Positions 1 through 6,486 of a DNA stretch of 11,860 nt are shown here, in pieces; within the stretch, counting starts at the first letter, position 1, and each line of letters begins with the position of its first letter. Both the position numbers and the translations under genes were made by a program. Source of the stretch: SM23-28-2 sp964512285 (GTDB taxonomy: Bacteria; Chloroflexota; Dehalococcoidia; SM23-28-2). The stretch spans positions 1 to 11,860 of the forward strand of contig CAZEJO010000045.1 in NCBI GenBank assembly GCA_964512285.1. Direction: 5' to 3'. The notes under the pieces were generated by a model. The model did not search any database. It worked only from the letters and a program-made list of their open reading frames with translations, and had not been told where the DNA came from.

Positions 1-297
1 GGCGGCTTCCCCATCAGCCTGAACCCGGACGCCTACACCAACAGTGTCGTCGTCAACTGGATCGACGCTGAGGCCCGCGAGGCCGACGTCACCTACACCG
101 TCACCTGGATCCTAGACGACGGCGACACCCTCCTGGAGGTCGGCGAGCTGGCGGAGGTCACCGTGAATCCTCCCGTTGGCAGCACCCTCGCTCCCAACGA
201 GATCTTCACCCTGGAAGTCATCCCGCCCTCCGGCGGCACCAACCTTATCAACCGCACCATGCCCCCGGAGATCGACGACGTGATGGACCTGCACTAG
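1..297 (+). CDS. arlB: Archaellin (archaeal-type flagellin), C-terminal part, cut by window edge
   Basis: This is the last 98 codons of an archaellin, the subunit that polymerises outside the cell into the archaellum filament. The reading frame is open from base 1 and stops with TAG at 295-297. It aligns without gaps to the C-terminal half of the complete archaellin at 10804-11397. By hand I count 17 base differences in 297 (about 94% identity) and 11 residue differences in 98. The N-terminal signal peptide and the promoter lie outside the window. A potential N-glycosylation sequon (Asn-Arg-Thr) is kept near the C terminus (fragment residues 84-86). The region just after the stop bears no resemblance to the region after the second copy, so the duplication ends at or near the stop codon. 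The family call rests on the complete copy, so it is as sure as that one. Confidence 0.88.
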   Translation, partial: GGFPISLNPDAYTNSVVVNWIDAEAREADVTYTVTWILDDGDTLLEVGELAEVTVNPPVGSTLAPNEIFTLEVIPPSGGTNLINRTMPPEIDDVMDLH

Positions 298-315
298 GAC
301 GACCGCTTTGCTGAT

Positions 316-410
316 GCTGGGCTGCGGCACGCTGACGTAAACCGCGTGCGTGGCGTGAGCTGCGGCACGCTGACGTGAGCGTGCGTGCGCGGCGTGGCTC
401 GCAGCCCAGC
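316..410. repeat. Inverted repeat enclosing an 18-bp direct repeat
   Basis: The arms GCTGGGCTGCG (316-326) and CGCAGCCCAGC (400-410) are perfect reverse complements of 11 bases. Between and partly over them lies a perfect 18-base direct repeat, GCTGCGGCACGCTGACGT, at 321-338 and 359-376 (period 38). Both repeats sit just after the stop codon of the first archaellin gene, so the RNA could fold into a long hairpin at the 3' end of its mRNA. There is no U-run after it, so a classical intrinsic terminator is not supported. Confidence 0.6.
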
Positions 411-590
411 GCAGTACCCCCGGCCATCGGCACTCTGGCCGATCGACAGCCCCAAGTCATCCACCGCAGCCGGTCGACCACAGCGCCACCAGCGCGATCG
501 CTAGTGGACCATGCCCAGCTAGGGCTCCACGCTGCTGCCGCTGGCGCAGTGACTGATTCATTTTTTGTGGGTAAGGGCTTTCCGACCGTC

Positions 591-684
591 CCGCGGGTTG
601 AAACCCGCGGCTTCCCAGAATCGAAATTCTGGTGCTGCGGGATTCATCCCGCAGGGTTAGGGAGTTCACCCACCGGTGGTGAAC
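591..684. repeat. Cluster of four consecutive hairpins (REP-like palindromic element)
   Basis: Four stem-loops follow each other almost without gaps. The first (591-610) has arms CCGCGGGT/ACCCGCGG around a TGAA loop. The second (615-632) has arms CCAGAAT/ATTCTGG around CGAA. The third (635-654) has arms CTGCGGGA/TCCCGCAG around TTCA. The fourth (664-684) has arms GTTCACC/GGTGAAC around a seven-base loop that is itself partly self-complementary. The first three have four-base loops and perfect stems of 7-8 bp. Similar tandem palindromes occur as dispersed intergenic repeats in several bacterial phyla, and I infer the same class here. Only one copy lies in this window, so dispersal cannot be shown. 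Confidence 0.65.
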
Positions 685-781
685 CAGTCAGCTAGCGCAG
701 CCACACTTGCCCCCTACCCCCGGGGACTTTACACCTTATGACACCAATCGCCGCTTCAACCCGGAAAACCCCGCAACGACC

Positions 782-808
782 TGTAACATTGGCAGGCCAA
801 TGGCGTCC
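782..808 (+). promoter_or_regulatory. Shared box A: ECF-sigma-like promoter of the glycan operon
   Basis: The sequence TGTAACAT (782-789), eight variable bases, then CAATGGCGTCC (798-808) matches three other boxes in this window (8348-8374 minus, 10347-10373 minus, 10618-10644 plus). TGTAAC and CGTC are 16 bases apart, which resembles the -35 (AAC-containing) and -10 (CGTC) elements of ECF sigma promoters; Bacillus SigX is a known case of the TGTAAC type. If so, transcription would start near 814-816, leaving a leader of about 115 bases before the dehydrogenase start at 931. It could instead be an operator for a transcription factor. Confidence 0.6.
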
Positions 809-917
809 ATTTGATGAAGAAGTCGTGCATAAGTGATCACGAACGCCTCCGGCGCGCTTGCCCGCGGCTTTCAGTGCCGACTACCGGCAGAGCAGGGAGC
901 CTCGGCAGAGCCGGAAT

Positions 918-922
918 GGGAG
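918..922 (+). promoter_or_regulatory. Ribosome binding site that sets the dehydrogenase start
   Basis: GGGAG lies eight bases before the ATG at 931. It favours this start over the in-frame TTG at 811, ATG at 814 and ATG at 916, none of which has a comparable site. Confidence 0.65.
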
Positions 923-930
923 TAGACATC

Positions 931-2220
931 ATGCAGGCTTTGGTAACTAGCCTCGAGCATCTCGACCGCCGTCTTGCCAGTGGTGACGCCCAGGTTTGCG
1001 TCATTGGCCTCGGTACAGTGGGATTGCCTCAACTACTGGCCGCCGCCGAGGCCGGTTTCCCGACGGTGGGAATCGACATCAACACCACCACAACCGACAG
1101 GATCAATCGCGGTGTGAGTCCGGAGGTGGACACCGATCCCGAACTCCTCCGCCAGATGGTCGCCGGCGGAAGACTGAAGGCCACCACTGACTTCGACGCC
1201 GTATGCGACTCGGATTGTGTGATACTCTGCGTCCCAACATCCTGGTCCCCAGACGCTTTGCCTGATCTCTCGGCTGTGACGAACGCTGCTCGAGAAGTCG
1301 GCCAGCGCTTGCGCAGCCCCAAGCTCATTGTTCTCGAGAGCACGGCCCCGCCCGGCTCCACGCGCCAAGTGGTGCTGCCGCTGCTGGAGTCAGGAGGGCT
1401 AAAGGTGGGCTCAGACTTCTGCCTCGCCTTTGCCCCCGAGCGGCTGGACCCTGGGAACACTCGCTTCTCCACAATTGACATCCCCAAGGTCATCGGCGGC
1501 ATCACGCCGACCTGCACCGCCCTTGCCAGTCGCTTCTACTCGAGGCTGGCCATTGAAGTGCACCCGGTGTCCTCCCCAGAAGTGGCCGAAGCCACAAAAG
1601 TCTTCGAGAACACCTTCCGCTTTGTCAACATCGGCTTGGCTAACGAGCTGGCGCAAGTCTGCAGCTCCCTGCGCATCAGCCCGCGCGAGGTTCTGGACGC
1701 CGCCAGCACTAAGCCCTTCGCGTTCATGCGGCATTCGCCCGGCCCAGGCGTCGGCGGTCGCTGTATTCCTCTGGCGTCTCGCTACTTCCGCTGGACGGCA
1801 CAGCGGCAGGGCGTTCGTGCCAAGATAACCGACGCAGCAATCGCGGTGAACGACGGCAAGCCGGAGCTCGTGGCGAAGGAGACCGTCGCCCGTGTCCAAC
1901 AGGCCCTCGCAGGCCATGCGCAGCCAGTCGTGCTGATAGTGGGGATGTCTTACAAGCCGGGGATAGGCGATGTAAGGGGCTCTGTGGCTCCGACCATCGC
2001 TTCTCTTCTTAAGGACGCCGGGATTTGCCTCCAGTACCACGACCCCTTCGTCCCCACCGTTGCCATCGGCGGAGAGCAACTGGCCTCTCTTCCCCTGACA
2101 GAGGACTCCATCCGGAACGCCGACTGTACTCTGATCCTCTGCCCTCATGACGGGATCGATTATGAAGCCATTAAGACGCATTCTCGCTGTGTTCTCGACC
2201 CCACTAACACGGTTGTCTAG
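931..2220 (+). CDS. UDP-N-acetylhexosamine-type nucleotide-sugar 6-dehydrogenase (WbpA/UDP-GlcDH superfamily)
   Basis: This cytosolic enzyme family oxidises C6 of a UDP-sugar to a carboxylate with two NAD+, making uronic acid donors for surface glycans. The 429-residue length is normal. Residues 21-50 form the NAD-binding Rossmann start with GLGTVG (26-31) and an acidic strand end (D49). EST at 136-138, PER at 169-171, Lys223/Asn227 and the catalytic Cys278 in GPGVGGRCIP are visible, and the C-terminal domain has the YKPGIGDVRGS signature. The PER..DPGN and IPKVIGG context points to N-acetylhexosamine substrates (WbpA/WecC side) more than glucose. Oddities: the usual His before the Cys is Arg277, and the Asp four residues after the Cys (position 282) is Ala. 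The start at 931 has an SD site and matches the family N terminus; an in-frame extension upstream to 811 looks non-homologous. It is the first gene of a five-gene operon behind box A. Confidence 0.9.
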   Translation: MQALVTSLEHLDRRLASGDAQVCVIGLGTVGLPQLLAAAEAGFPTVGIDINTTTTDRINRGVSPEVDTDPELLRQMVAGGRLKATTDFDAVCDSDCVILCVPTSWSPDALPDLSAVTNAAREVGQRLRSPKLIVLESTAPPGSTRQVVLPLLESGGLKVGSDFCLAFAPERLDPGNTRFSTIDIPKVIGGITPTCTALASRFYSRLAIEVHPVSSPEVAEATKVFENTFRFVNIGLANELAQVCSSLRISPREVLDAASTKPFAFMRHSPGPGVGGRCIPLASRYFRWTAQRQGVRAKITDAAIAVNDGKPELVAKETVARVQQALAGHAQPVVLIVGMSYKPGIGDVRGSVAPTIASLLKDAGICLQYHDPFVPTVAIGGEQLASLPLTEDSIRNADCTLILCPHDGIDYEAIKTHSRCVLDPTNTVV

Positions 2221-2247
2221 CGACTTGGAACGGAGCCTACCGTCATA

Positions 2248-3309
2248 ATGAAGCTAGCAGTAATCATCTTCGCCTTCAACGAGGAGAAGTCCATCGCCAG
2301 CGTCCTCAACCGCATCCCCACATCCATCGAAGGAGTCGACCGTATCGACGCAATCGTAGTGAATGATGGCTCGACCGACCGGACCCGCGCCCTCGCTCTG
2401 GAACGAGGTGCGCAGGTAGTCTCTCATCCGGAGAATAGGGGCCTGGGGGCTACCTTCGCCACGGGGATCGATGCGGCGCTGCGAGCCGGAGCCGACATCA
2501 TCGTGAGCTTGGACGGGGACGGGCAGCATCCGCCGGAAGCTATCCCTCAACTGATCGCCTCGCTCCTCGAGGGGCGCACCGACTTTGCCACGGCCACGCG
2601 CTTCGCCGACCCTGCCCTGGCGCCGGACATGCCGGCGGCCAACCGCTTCGGGAACTGGTTCATGGCCTGCATCACGGGATTTGCCTGCGGTCGTCCGTTC
2701 ACTGACGCTGCATGCGGCTTCCGTGCCTACTCCCGCGATGCCGCCATCAGACTCAACGTCTTCGGCGGCCACACGTACACCCAGGAGTCGCTGCTGGATC
2801 TCGCCCGCAAGGGCGTATCCATGACCGAAGTGCCTATCGCGATCCGCGGCGTCCGCGAGCACGGCAAGTCACGCGTAGCCCATAACCTCGCCCGCTACGG
2901 CATCCGCGCCCTCACCATCCTGACCCGCGCCGTTCGAGACCGACTGCCGTTCGCGTTCTTTGGAGCGATCGGCGCCGTCCTCGCCCTGATGGGCGGAGCC
3001 GCAGAGATGACAGTGTTCACGAACTTCCTTATCACCAGCAAGACCTCGCCGTACCAGTCCCTCACTATCCTGGGCGCGATCTTCCTCATCCTCGGGGCGT
3101 TTTCCTTCCTGATTGCACTCCTCGCCGACATGCTCAGCCGGATGCGCGAAACCCAGGAGACCGTTCTGTACCTGGAAAAGCGCCGCTACTACGACGACCT
3201 GGCCCGCCAACACACCCGTCTGGACGGGGAGCAGCAGGTCCCGGTTCCCCCGCATCCCGCCGCCGGCAAGCGGGAGGCCTCGCCAGTTGTTCCCCTGAGA
3301 GTGGAGTAG
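2248..3309 (+). CDS. GT2 family polyprenyl-phosphate glycosyltransferase (DPM1/DPG synthase-like) with two C-terminal membrane segments
   Basis: The 353-residue protein has an N-terminal GT-A domain of the GT2 family that moves a sugar from a nucleotide donor to polyprenyl phosphate at the inner face of the membrane. Visible motifs are NEE at 11-13, VNDGSTDRT at 38-46, the metal-binding DGDGQH at 89-94, DAACGFRAY at 153-161, and REHGKSRV at 203-210, which matches the R-x-x-G-x-S element of dolichol-phosphate mannose synthases. Two hydrophobic segments follow at about 235-258 and 272-295, then a charged tail. It begins 27 bases after the dehydrogenase. GGAG at 2232-2235 is a rather distant (12-base) ribosome site, so coupling to the upstream gene is likely. 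Its product, a polyprenyl-phosphate sugar, is the donor type used by GT-C enzymes such as the two encoded downstream on the other strand. The exact sugar cannot be read from the sequence. Confidence 0.88.
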   Translation: MKLAVIIFAFNEEKSIASVLNRIPTSIEGVDRIDAIVVNDGSTDRTRALALERGAQVVSHPENRGLGATFATGIDAALRAGADIIVSLDGDGQHPPEAIPQLIASLLEGRTDFATATRFADPALAPDMPAANRFGNWFMACITGFACGRPFTDAACGFRAYSRDAAIRLNVFGGHTYTQESLLDLARKGVSMTEVPIAIRGVREHGKSRVAHNLARYGIRALTILTRAVRDRLPFAFFGAIGAVLALMGGAAEMTVFTNFLITSKTSPYQSLTILGAIFLILGAFSFLIALLADMLSRMRETQETVLYLEKRRYYDDLARQHTRLDGEQQVPVPPHPAAGKREASPVVPLRVE

Positions 3310-3315
3310 ACCGAC

Positions 3316-4539
3316 ATGTCGGCAGGCTCTCCTGCGCGGCCCTCGCTGTTGGTGCTGACCAGCACATTCCCGAAAAGCATCGACGATAGCACCCCGCCGT
3401 TTGTGTTCCAGTTGTGCAGCCACCTCCTGCCCCATTTCGATGTGACGGTGCTTACACCCGCCGTGCGAAACGCGCCAGAGACAGAGACTCTGCAGGGCGT
3501 CAAGGTGCGGCGATTTCACTACTTCTGGCCGCGCTCCCTGGAGCGCCTCGCCGACGGCGCCATCCTTGAGAGCCTGAGCCGAAATCCCTGGCTCTTCCTT
3601 CAAGTGCCCTTTCTGCTTCTTATGGAGCTAATTGCAGCCTTTCGACTGGCCAAGACGACCCGACCGGACGTGATCCATGCCCACTGGTTCGTCCCCCAGG
3701 GGATTGTGGCCGTGATAGTGGGCCGAGTCCTCAACATCCCGACGGTGATCACCGCTCATGGGGGCGATGTCTATGGCCTGCGCGGGCGGCTATTGGACGC
3801 CCTGCGCAGAGCCCTGGCCTCGCGCTGCGAGGCGGTGACCGTCGTGAGCCGAGACATGGCAGCGAAGCTTCCGGAAGTAACGTCCCGCCGGGAGGAGCCC
3901 CCGAGCGTCATGCCGATGGGCGTTGATACCCGGCGCTTCTCTGCTGCACCAGAGCGTCGTGAGGACTCGGACCAGACCGTGCTCTTCGTAGGCCGGCTGG
4001 CCAGGAAGAAGGGTGTGGAGTACCTGCTTCGGGCCTTCCCTGACGTCCTCGCCCGCCATCCAGACGCCCGCCTGGTTATCGTGGGCGACGGCCCCTGTCG
4101 TGGGGAGCTGGAGGCCCTTTCGTCGCAACTGGGCCTGGCGCAGCGGGTCCGTTTCGCCGGTGCTCAGCCGCCCGCAGAGCTTCCCAGGTTCTACAGCAAC
4201 AGCCGCGTATTTGTTGGCCCCTCAGTCGTGACACGGGGCGGCGACACCGAGTCGTTCGGGCTCGTCTTCGTCGAGGCTATGGCTGCTGACTGTCCTGTCG
4301 TCGGCACCTCGGTGGGCGGTATTCCGGATGTCGTGATTCACGGGCGAACGGGGCTGCTGGTGGAACCCGAGTCCCCCGCTGCTCTGGCGACGGCCATCAA
4401 CGGATTGCTCGACTCGCCGGCGGAAGCAGGCAAGATGGGCTCTCTCGCCCGGCGCTGGGTGAGACGCAAGTTCGACTGGCGACAAGTCGCCCGGGGATAT
4501 GCGAACCTGCTGACTCGGGCAGCGGGGGCAGGGAAATAG
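3316..4539 (+). CDS. GT4 family glycosyltransferase
   Basis: The 407-residue protein is a GT-B fold, retaining glycosyltransferase of family GT4, expected to add a sugar from a nucleotide donor to a lipid-linked glycan in the cytosol. The N-terminal domain has a typical opening strand (LLVLTSTFP, 11-19), HAHW at 121-124 and TAHGGDVYG at 146-154. The C-terminal domain has VGRLARKKG (225-233), GDGP (257-260) and the donor-binding E-x7-E pair Glu312/Glu320 in ESFGLVFVE, followed by GGIPDVV and GRTGLLVEP. A hydrophobic stretch near 93-109 may rest on the membrane. It starts six bases after the GT2 stop, with GGAG nine bases before its ATG, and its stop codon overlaps the next start by one base. 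Donor and acceptor are not readable from the motifs. Confidence 0.92.
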   Translation: MSAGSPARPSLLVLTSTFPKSIDDSTPPFVFQLCSHLLPHFDVTVLTPAVRNAPETETLQGVKVRRFHYFWPRSLERLADGAILESLSRNPWLFLQVPFLLLMELIAAFRLAKTTRPDVIHAHWFVPQGIVAVIVGRVLNIPTVITAHGGDVYGLRGRLLDALRRALASRCEAVTVVSRDMAAKLPEVTSRREEPPSVMPMGVDTRRFSAAPERREDSDQTVLFVGRLARKKGVEYLLRAFPDVLARHPDARLVIVGDGPCRGELEALSSQLGLAQRVRFAGAQPPAELPRFYSNSRVFVGPSVVTRGGDTESFGLVFVEAMAADCPVVGTSVGGIPDVVIHGRTGLLVEPESPAALATAINGLLDSPAEAGKMGSLARRWVRRKFDWRQVARGYANLLTRAAGAGK

Positions 4540-5582
4540 TGCGCCTCGATCTTGCCCGAGCACCCCAGAGGAGGCTGCTGGCGTGGCTTGTGCTGCCTCT
4601 CACCCTGGCAATCGGCATCTTCCTCCTGATCCGCTTCTACGAGATCCCCAGCGTCGTCGACCCCAACCCGCTTGCCATCACCCTCATCGTGCTCCTGACG
4701 GGCCTCTTGGTAGCGGGTTCGGTCGCCGCCGCTTACTGCATCCTGGCAGGCGTCGACGGCAAACGATCGGTCGGGCAGTTGTATCTGGTGGTGACGGCGT
4801 CCCTCGCCGCCAACTACTCGACGCCGGTCAAGGCGGGCATCCCGCTGCGCGTCTACCTCTACAAGCGCTTCATGGGGATAGGCATTGCGACCGGGAGTGC
4901 CCTGGTGGGCCTGGAGGTCCTGCTGGGGATGCTGGTGCCGGCCGTGATCGCGCTCTTCGCCCTGGTGCTCCTGCTACCGGAGGGAGGGCTGGCCGTGCCA
5001 GCGGTTGTCGCAGCAGGCGCCCTCGTGGCGATGGCCGCCATCGCCTTCGTCCGCAGCGGCTCGTACGATCGCGCCATCCCCCGCCTGCCCTTGCCGCGAA
5101 TCGCCCGCAGAGTGCTCGCTCCGGACGGCGACATCGTGACAGCCGTGCGCGGCGTGCCGCTCTGGTCGCTGGGAGCAGCCGCCGGCATCTACGCCGCGAT
5201 GTTCGTCCTGCTGGGTGTCCGATCGTTCTACGCCTTCCAACTCTTCGGCGGCTCGATGAACGTGGTGGAACTAGTCGGTATCAGCGCGGCCGCCTTTGCC
5301 CTGGGCTCCCTGTCGTTCGTGCCCATGGGACTGGGCGTCCGCGACGCCACGTTGGTGGCCCTCTTCGTCCAAGCCGGTGCCGACCGGGACGTGGCCATTG
5401 CCGTGGCGGCGCTCGACCGGCTCCTGTCGACTGGCGTTCCCTTCCTCCTCGGGATCCTCTCCGCTCAGATTCTCAGCGTGCAGACCATCCTGGCGCCAAA
5501 GGATCGGGGGGCCCAGACAACCGTGGTGGAGAGCTCGAAGGAGGACGCGCCGGTGCCACAACCCGCCGGCAGACAGAGTTGA
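4539..5582 (+). CDS. Flippase-like integral membrane protein (lysylphosphatidylglycerol synthase TM / UPF0104 family)
   Basis: The 347-residue protein starts with GTG at 4539, sharing one base with the upstream stop, which suggests translational coupling. It has about eight hydrophobic segments (near 14-32, 45-70, 78-94, 117-147, 150-171, 208-232, 241-265 and 294-312). Two family marks are visible: NYSTPVKAG...R at 92-104, equivalent to the P-x-R-x-G-E-x-x-R element, and GSLSFVPMGLGVRDA at 256-270, equivalent to the PgGiGvrE element. This family is annotated as flippase-like. Archaeal AglD-type proteins and bacterial MprF membrane domains carry it, and members recur in glycan gene clusters. 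I infer a role in moving lipid-linked sugars or in retaining lipid carriers at the membrane, not peptidoglycan or lysine chemistry, since no synthase domain is present. The last 30 residues are polar. Confidence 0.85.
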   Translation: MRLDLARAPQRRLLAWLVLPLTLAIGIFLLIRFYEIPSVVDPNPLAITLIVLLTGLLVAGSVAAAYCILAGVDGKRSVGQLYLVVTASLAANYSTPVKAGIPLRVYLYKRFMGIGIATGSALVGLEVLLGMLVPAVIALFALVLLLPEGGLAVPAVVAAGALVAMAAIAFVRSGSYDRAIPRLPLPRIARRVLAPDGDIVTAVRGVPLWSLGAAAGIYAAMFVLLGVRSFYAFQLFGGSMNVVELVGISAAAFALGSLSFVPMGLGVRDATLVALFVQAGADRDVAIAVAALDRLLSTGVPFLLGILSAQILSVQTILAPKDRGAQTTVVESSKEDAPVPQPAGRQS

Positions 5583-5613
5583 GGCATGAAGCCCCTGGAA
5601 AGGAGACCCAGAC

Positions 5614-6390
5614 ATGATTCACAGTTGGGCGGGAGCACCGGGCAGACTCCAGAACTACGGCCCCAGATTCATCTCACGGAAGCGCCTGATCCACCGCCTT
5701 GTTAAGGCCATAAGGCCTCGCCGAACCCTGGACATAGGCTGCGGTTCGGGTCTCATCACGAAGGTACTGGCTGAGGCATCCACTGAGGTTATGGCTGTGG
5801 ACGTAAGTGAGCAGGCGGCCCGCGTCAGCAGACACAACCTGGGCAAGGCAAACAATGTCCTGCTGAAAGTGGTTGATGTCTTCCATTCGAGAGACGCCAT
5901 AAATGACTGGGCCGGCTATTTCGACCTAGTGGTCCTGAGCGAAGTGCTTGAACACATACAGGACGACGACGGCGCCCTCGACATCGTGCGGCAGCTCCTG
6001 AGCGAGAGAAGCTGGCTGCTTCTAAGCGTCCCCGGCGATCCCAAGCTCTGGAACGCGGAGGACGAGCAAGCCGGGCATGTGCGCCGCTACACGAGAGAAG
6101 AGCTGTGCCACAAGCTAACGAAACACGGCTTCGAGATCGTCCGCATGATCAACTGGGGATTTCCGGTCACGCGATGGCTATATCTCCTGGAGGTCCGGCT
6201 GTTCCTGCGCGGCTCCACCAGCCAAAGCGCCAGTAACGGGCATCGATCGAAAGCACGCTGGTTGCTGCTGCCCTTGCTGGCCCTGACCCGCCCACTGTTC
6301 GCGGCCATCGCCGATCTTGAATCGCTGATCTCTCGCCTCGATCGAGGCGTAGGATACGTAGTGCTGGCGCGAAAAGCTACCACTCGCTGA
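5614..6390 (+). CDS. Class I SAM-dependent methyltransferase
   Basis: The 258-residue protein has a Rossmann-type methyltransferase domain. Motif I is DIGCGSG (40-46), the acidic residue that binds the SAM ribose is Asp63 in AVDVS, and the motif IV region is LSEVLEHI (108-115). A GHVRRYT element (154-160) is typical of small-molecule or glycan methyltransferases in surface polysaccharide clusters. The final third (about 184-240) is rich in hydrophobic and basic residues and could lie on the membrane. AAGGAG at 5600-5605, eight bases before the ATG, supports the start. It is the last gene of the operon, 31 bases after the flippase-like gene. Methylation of a glycan sugar is the most likely job by context, since archaeal archaellin glycans often carry O-methyl groups, but the acceptor is unknown. 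Quinone or lipid methylation cannot be excluded. Confidence 0.85.
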   Translation: MIHSWAGAPGRLQNYGPRFISRKRLIHRLVKAIRPRRTLDIGCGSGLITKVLAEASTEVMAVDVSEQAARVSRHNLGKANNVLLKVVDVFHSRDAINDWAGYFDLVVLSEVLEHIQDDDGALDIVRQLLSERSWLLLSVPGDPKLWNAEDEQAGHVRRYTREELCHKLTKHGFEIVRMINWGFPVTRWLYLLEVRLFLRGSTSQSASNGHRSKARWLLLPLLALTRPLFAAIADLESLISRLDRGVGYVVLARKATTR

Positions 6391-6486
6391 GAGCGGCAGC
6401 TAGATCACCTGAGGAGTGCTGCCCGCCAGCGAAGTCGCGCCCTGCCATCCCAGCTTCGCAGATCGTCGGCGCCCCGCAGAGGATGC
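6391..6486. other. Convergent intergenic gap with a weak stem
   Basis: The plus-strand operon and the minus-strand GT-C gene end 96 bases apart. A six-base stem GGCAGC (6395-6400)/GCTGCC (6418-6423) with a 17-base loop is the only symmetric element I see. It lacks a T-run on either strand, so a bidirectional intrinsic terminator is not demonstrated. Confidence 0.4.

Larger units (their letters stand above)
298..781. other. Intergenic region with repeats and hairpins, no gene seen
   Basis: This 484-base stretch lies between the first archaellin gene and the glycan operon. Short open frames exist in it on both strands, but none has a ribosome site or a plausible protein composition. It holds an 18-bp direct repeat (321-338 and 359-376) inside an 11-bp inverted repeat (316-326/400-410), and a series of four hairpins at 591-684. 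A T-run sits at about 561-566, but no stem precedes it closely enough to make a convincing intrinsic terminator. The last part, 685-781, leads into the promoter-like box at 782-808. Confidence 0.6.

Noticed and set aside
321..376. CRISPR-like repeat
   Set aside because: Only two units of 18 bp, a 20-base spacer, and no cas genes nearby.
591..684. Tandem intrinsic terminators
   Set aside because: None of the four stems is followed by a T-run on either strand; the only T-run (about 561-566) lies before them with no adjacent stem.
375..695. 106-codon plus-strand frame in the first intergenic region
   Set aside because: It runs through the inverted repeat and the hairpin cluster, has no SD site, and its composition follows the repeats.
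782..808. Sigma-54 or sigma-28 (FliA) promoter reading of the shared box
   Set aside because: No GG-N10-GC with sigma-54 flanks and no TAAA/GCCGATAA pair; spacing and bases fit an ECF pattern better.
1411..2181. 256-codon minus-strand open frame across the dehydrogenase
   Set aside because: Antisense to a gene with intact catalytic motifs, no ribosome site, low-complexity composition.
2869..3603. 244-codon minus-strand open frame spanning the GT2/GT4 junction
   Set aside because: Crosses two real genes in antisense and has no recognisable fold or ribosome site.
4583..5617. 344-codon open frame on the plus strand, +2 relative to the flippase-like gene
   Set aside because: It is Arg/Gly/Pro-rich without any domain, and fully overlaps a frame with clear membrane segments and family motifs. 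It is a GC-rich shadow frame.
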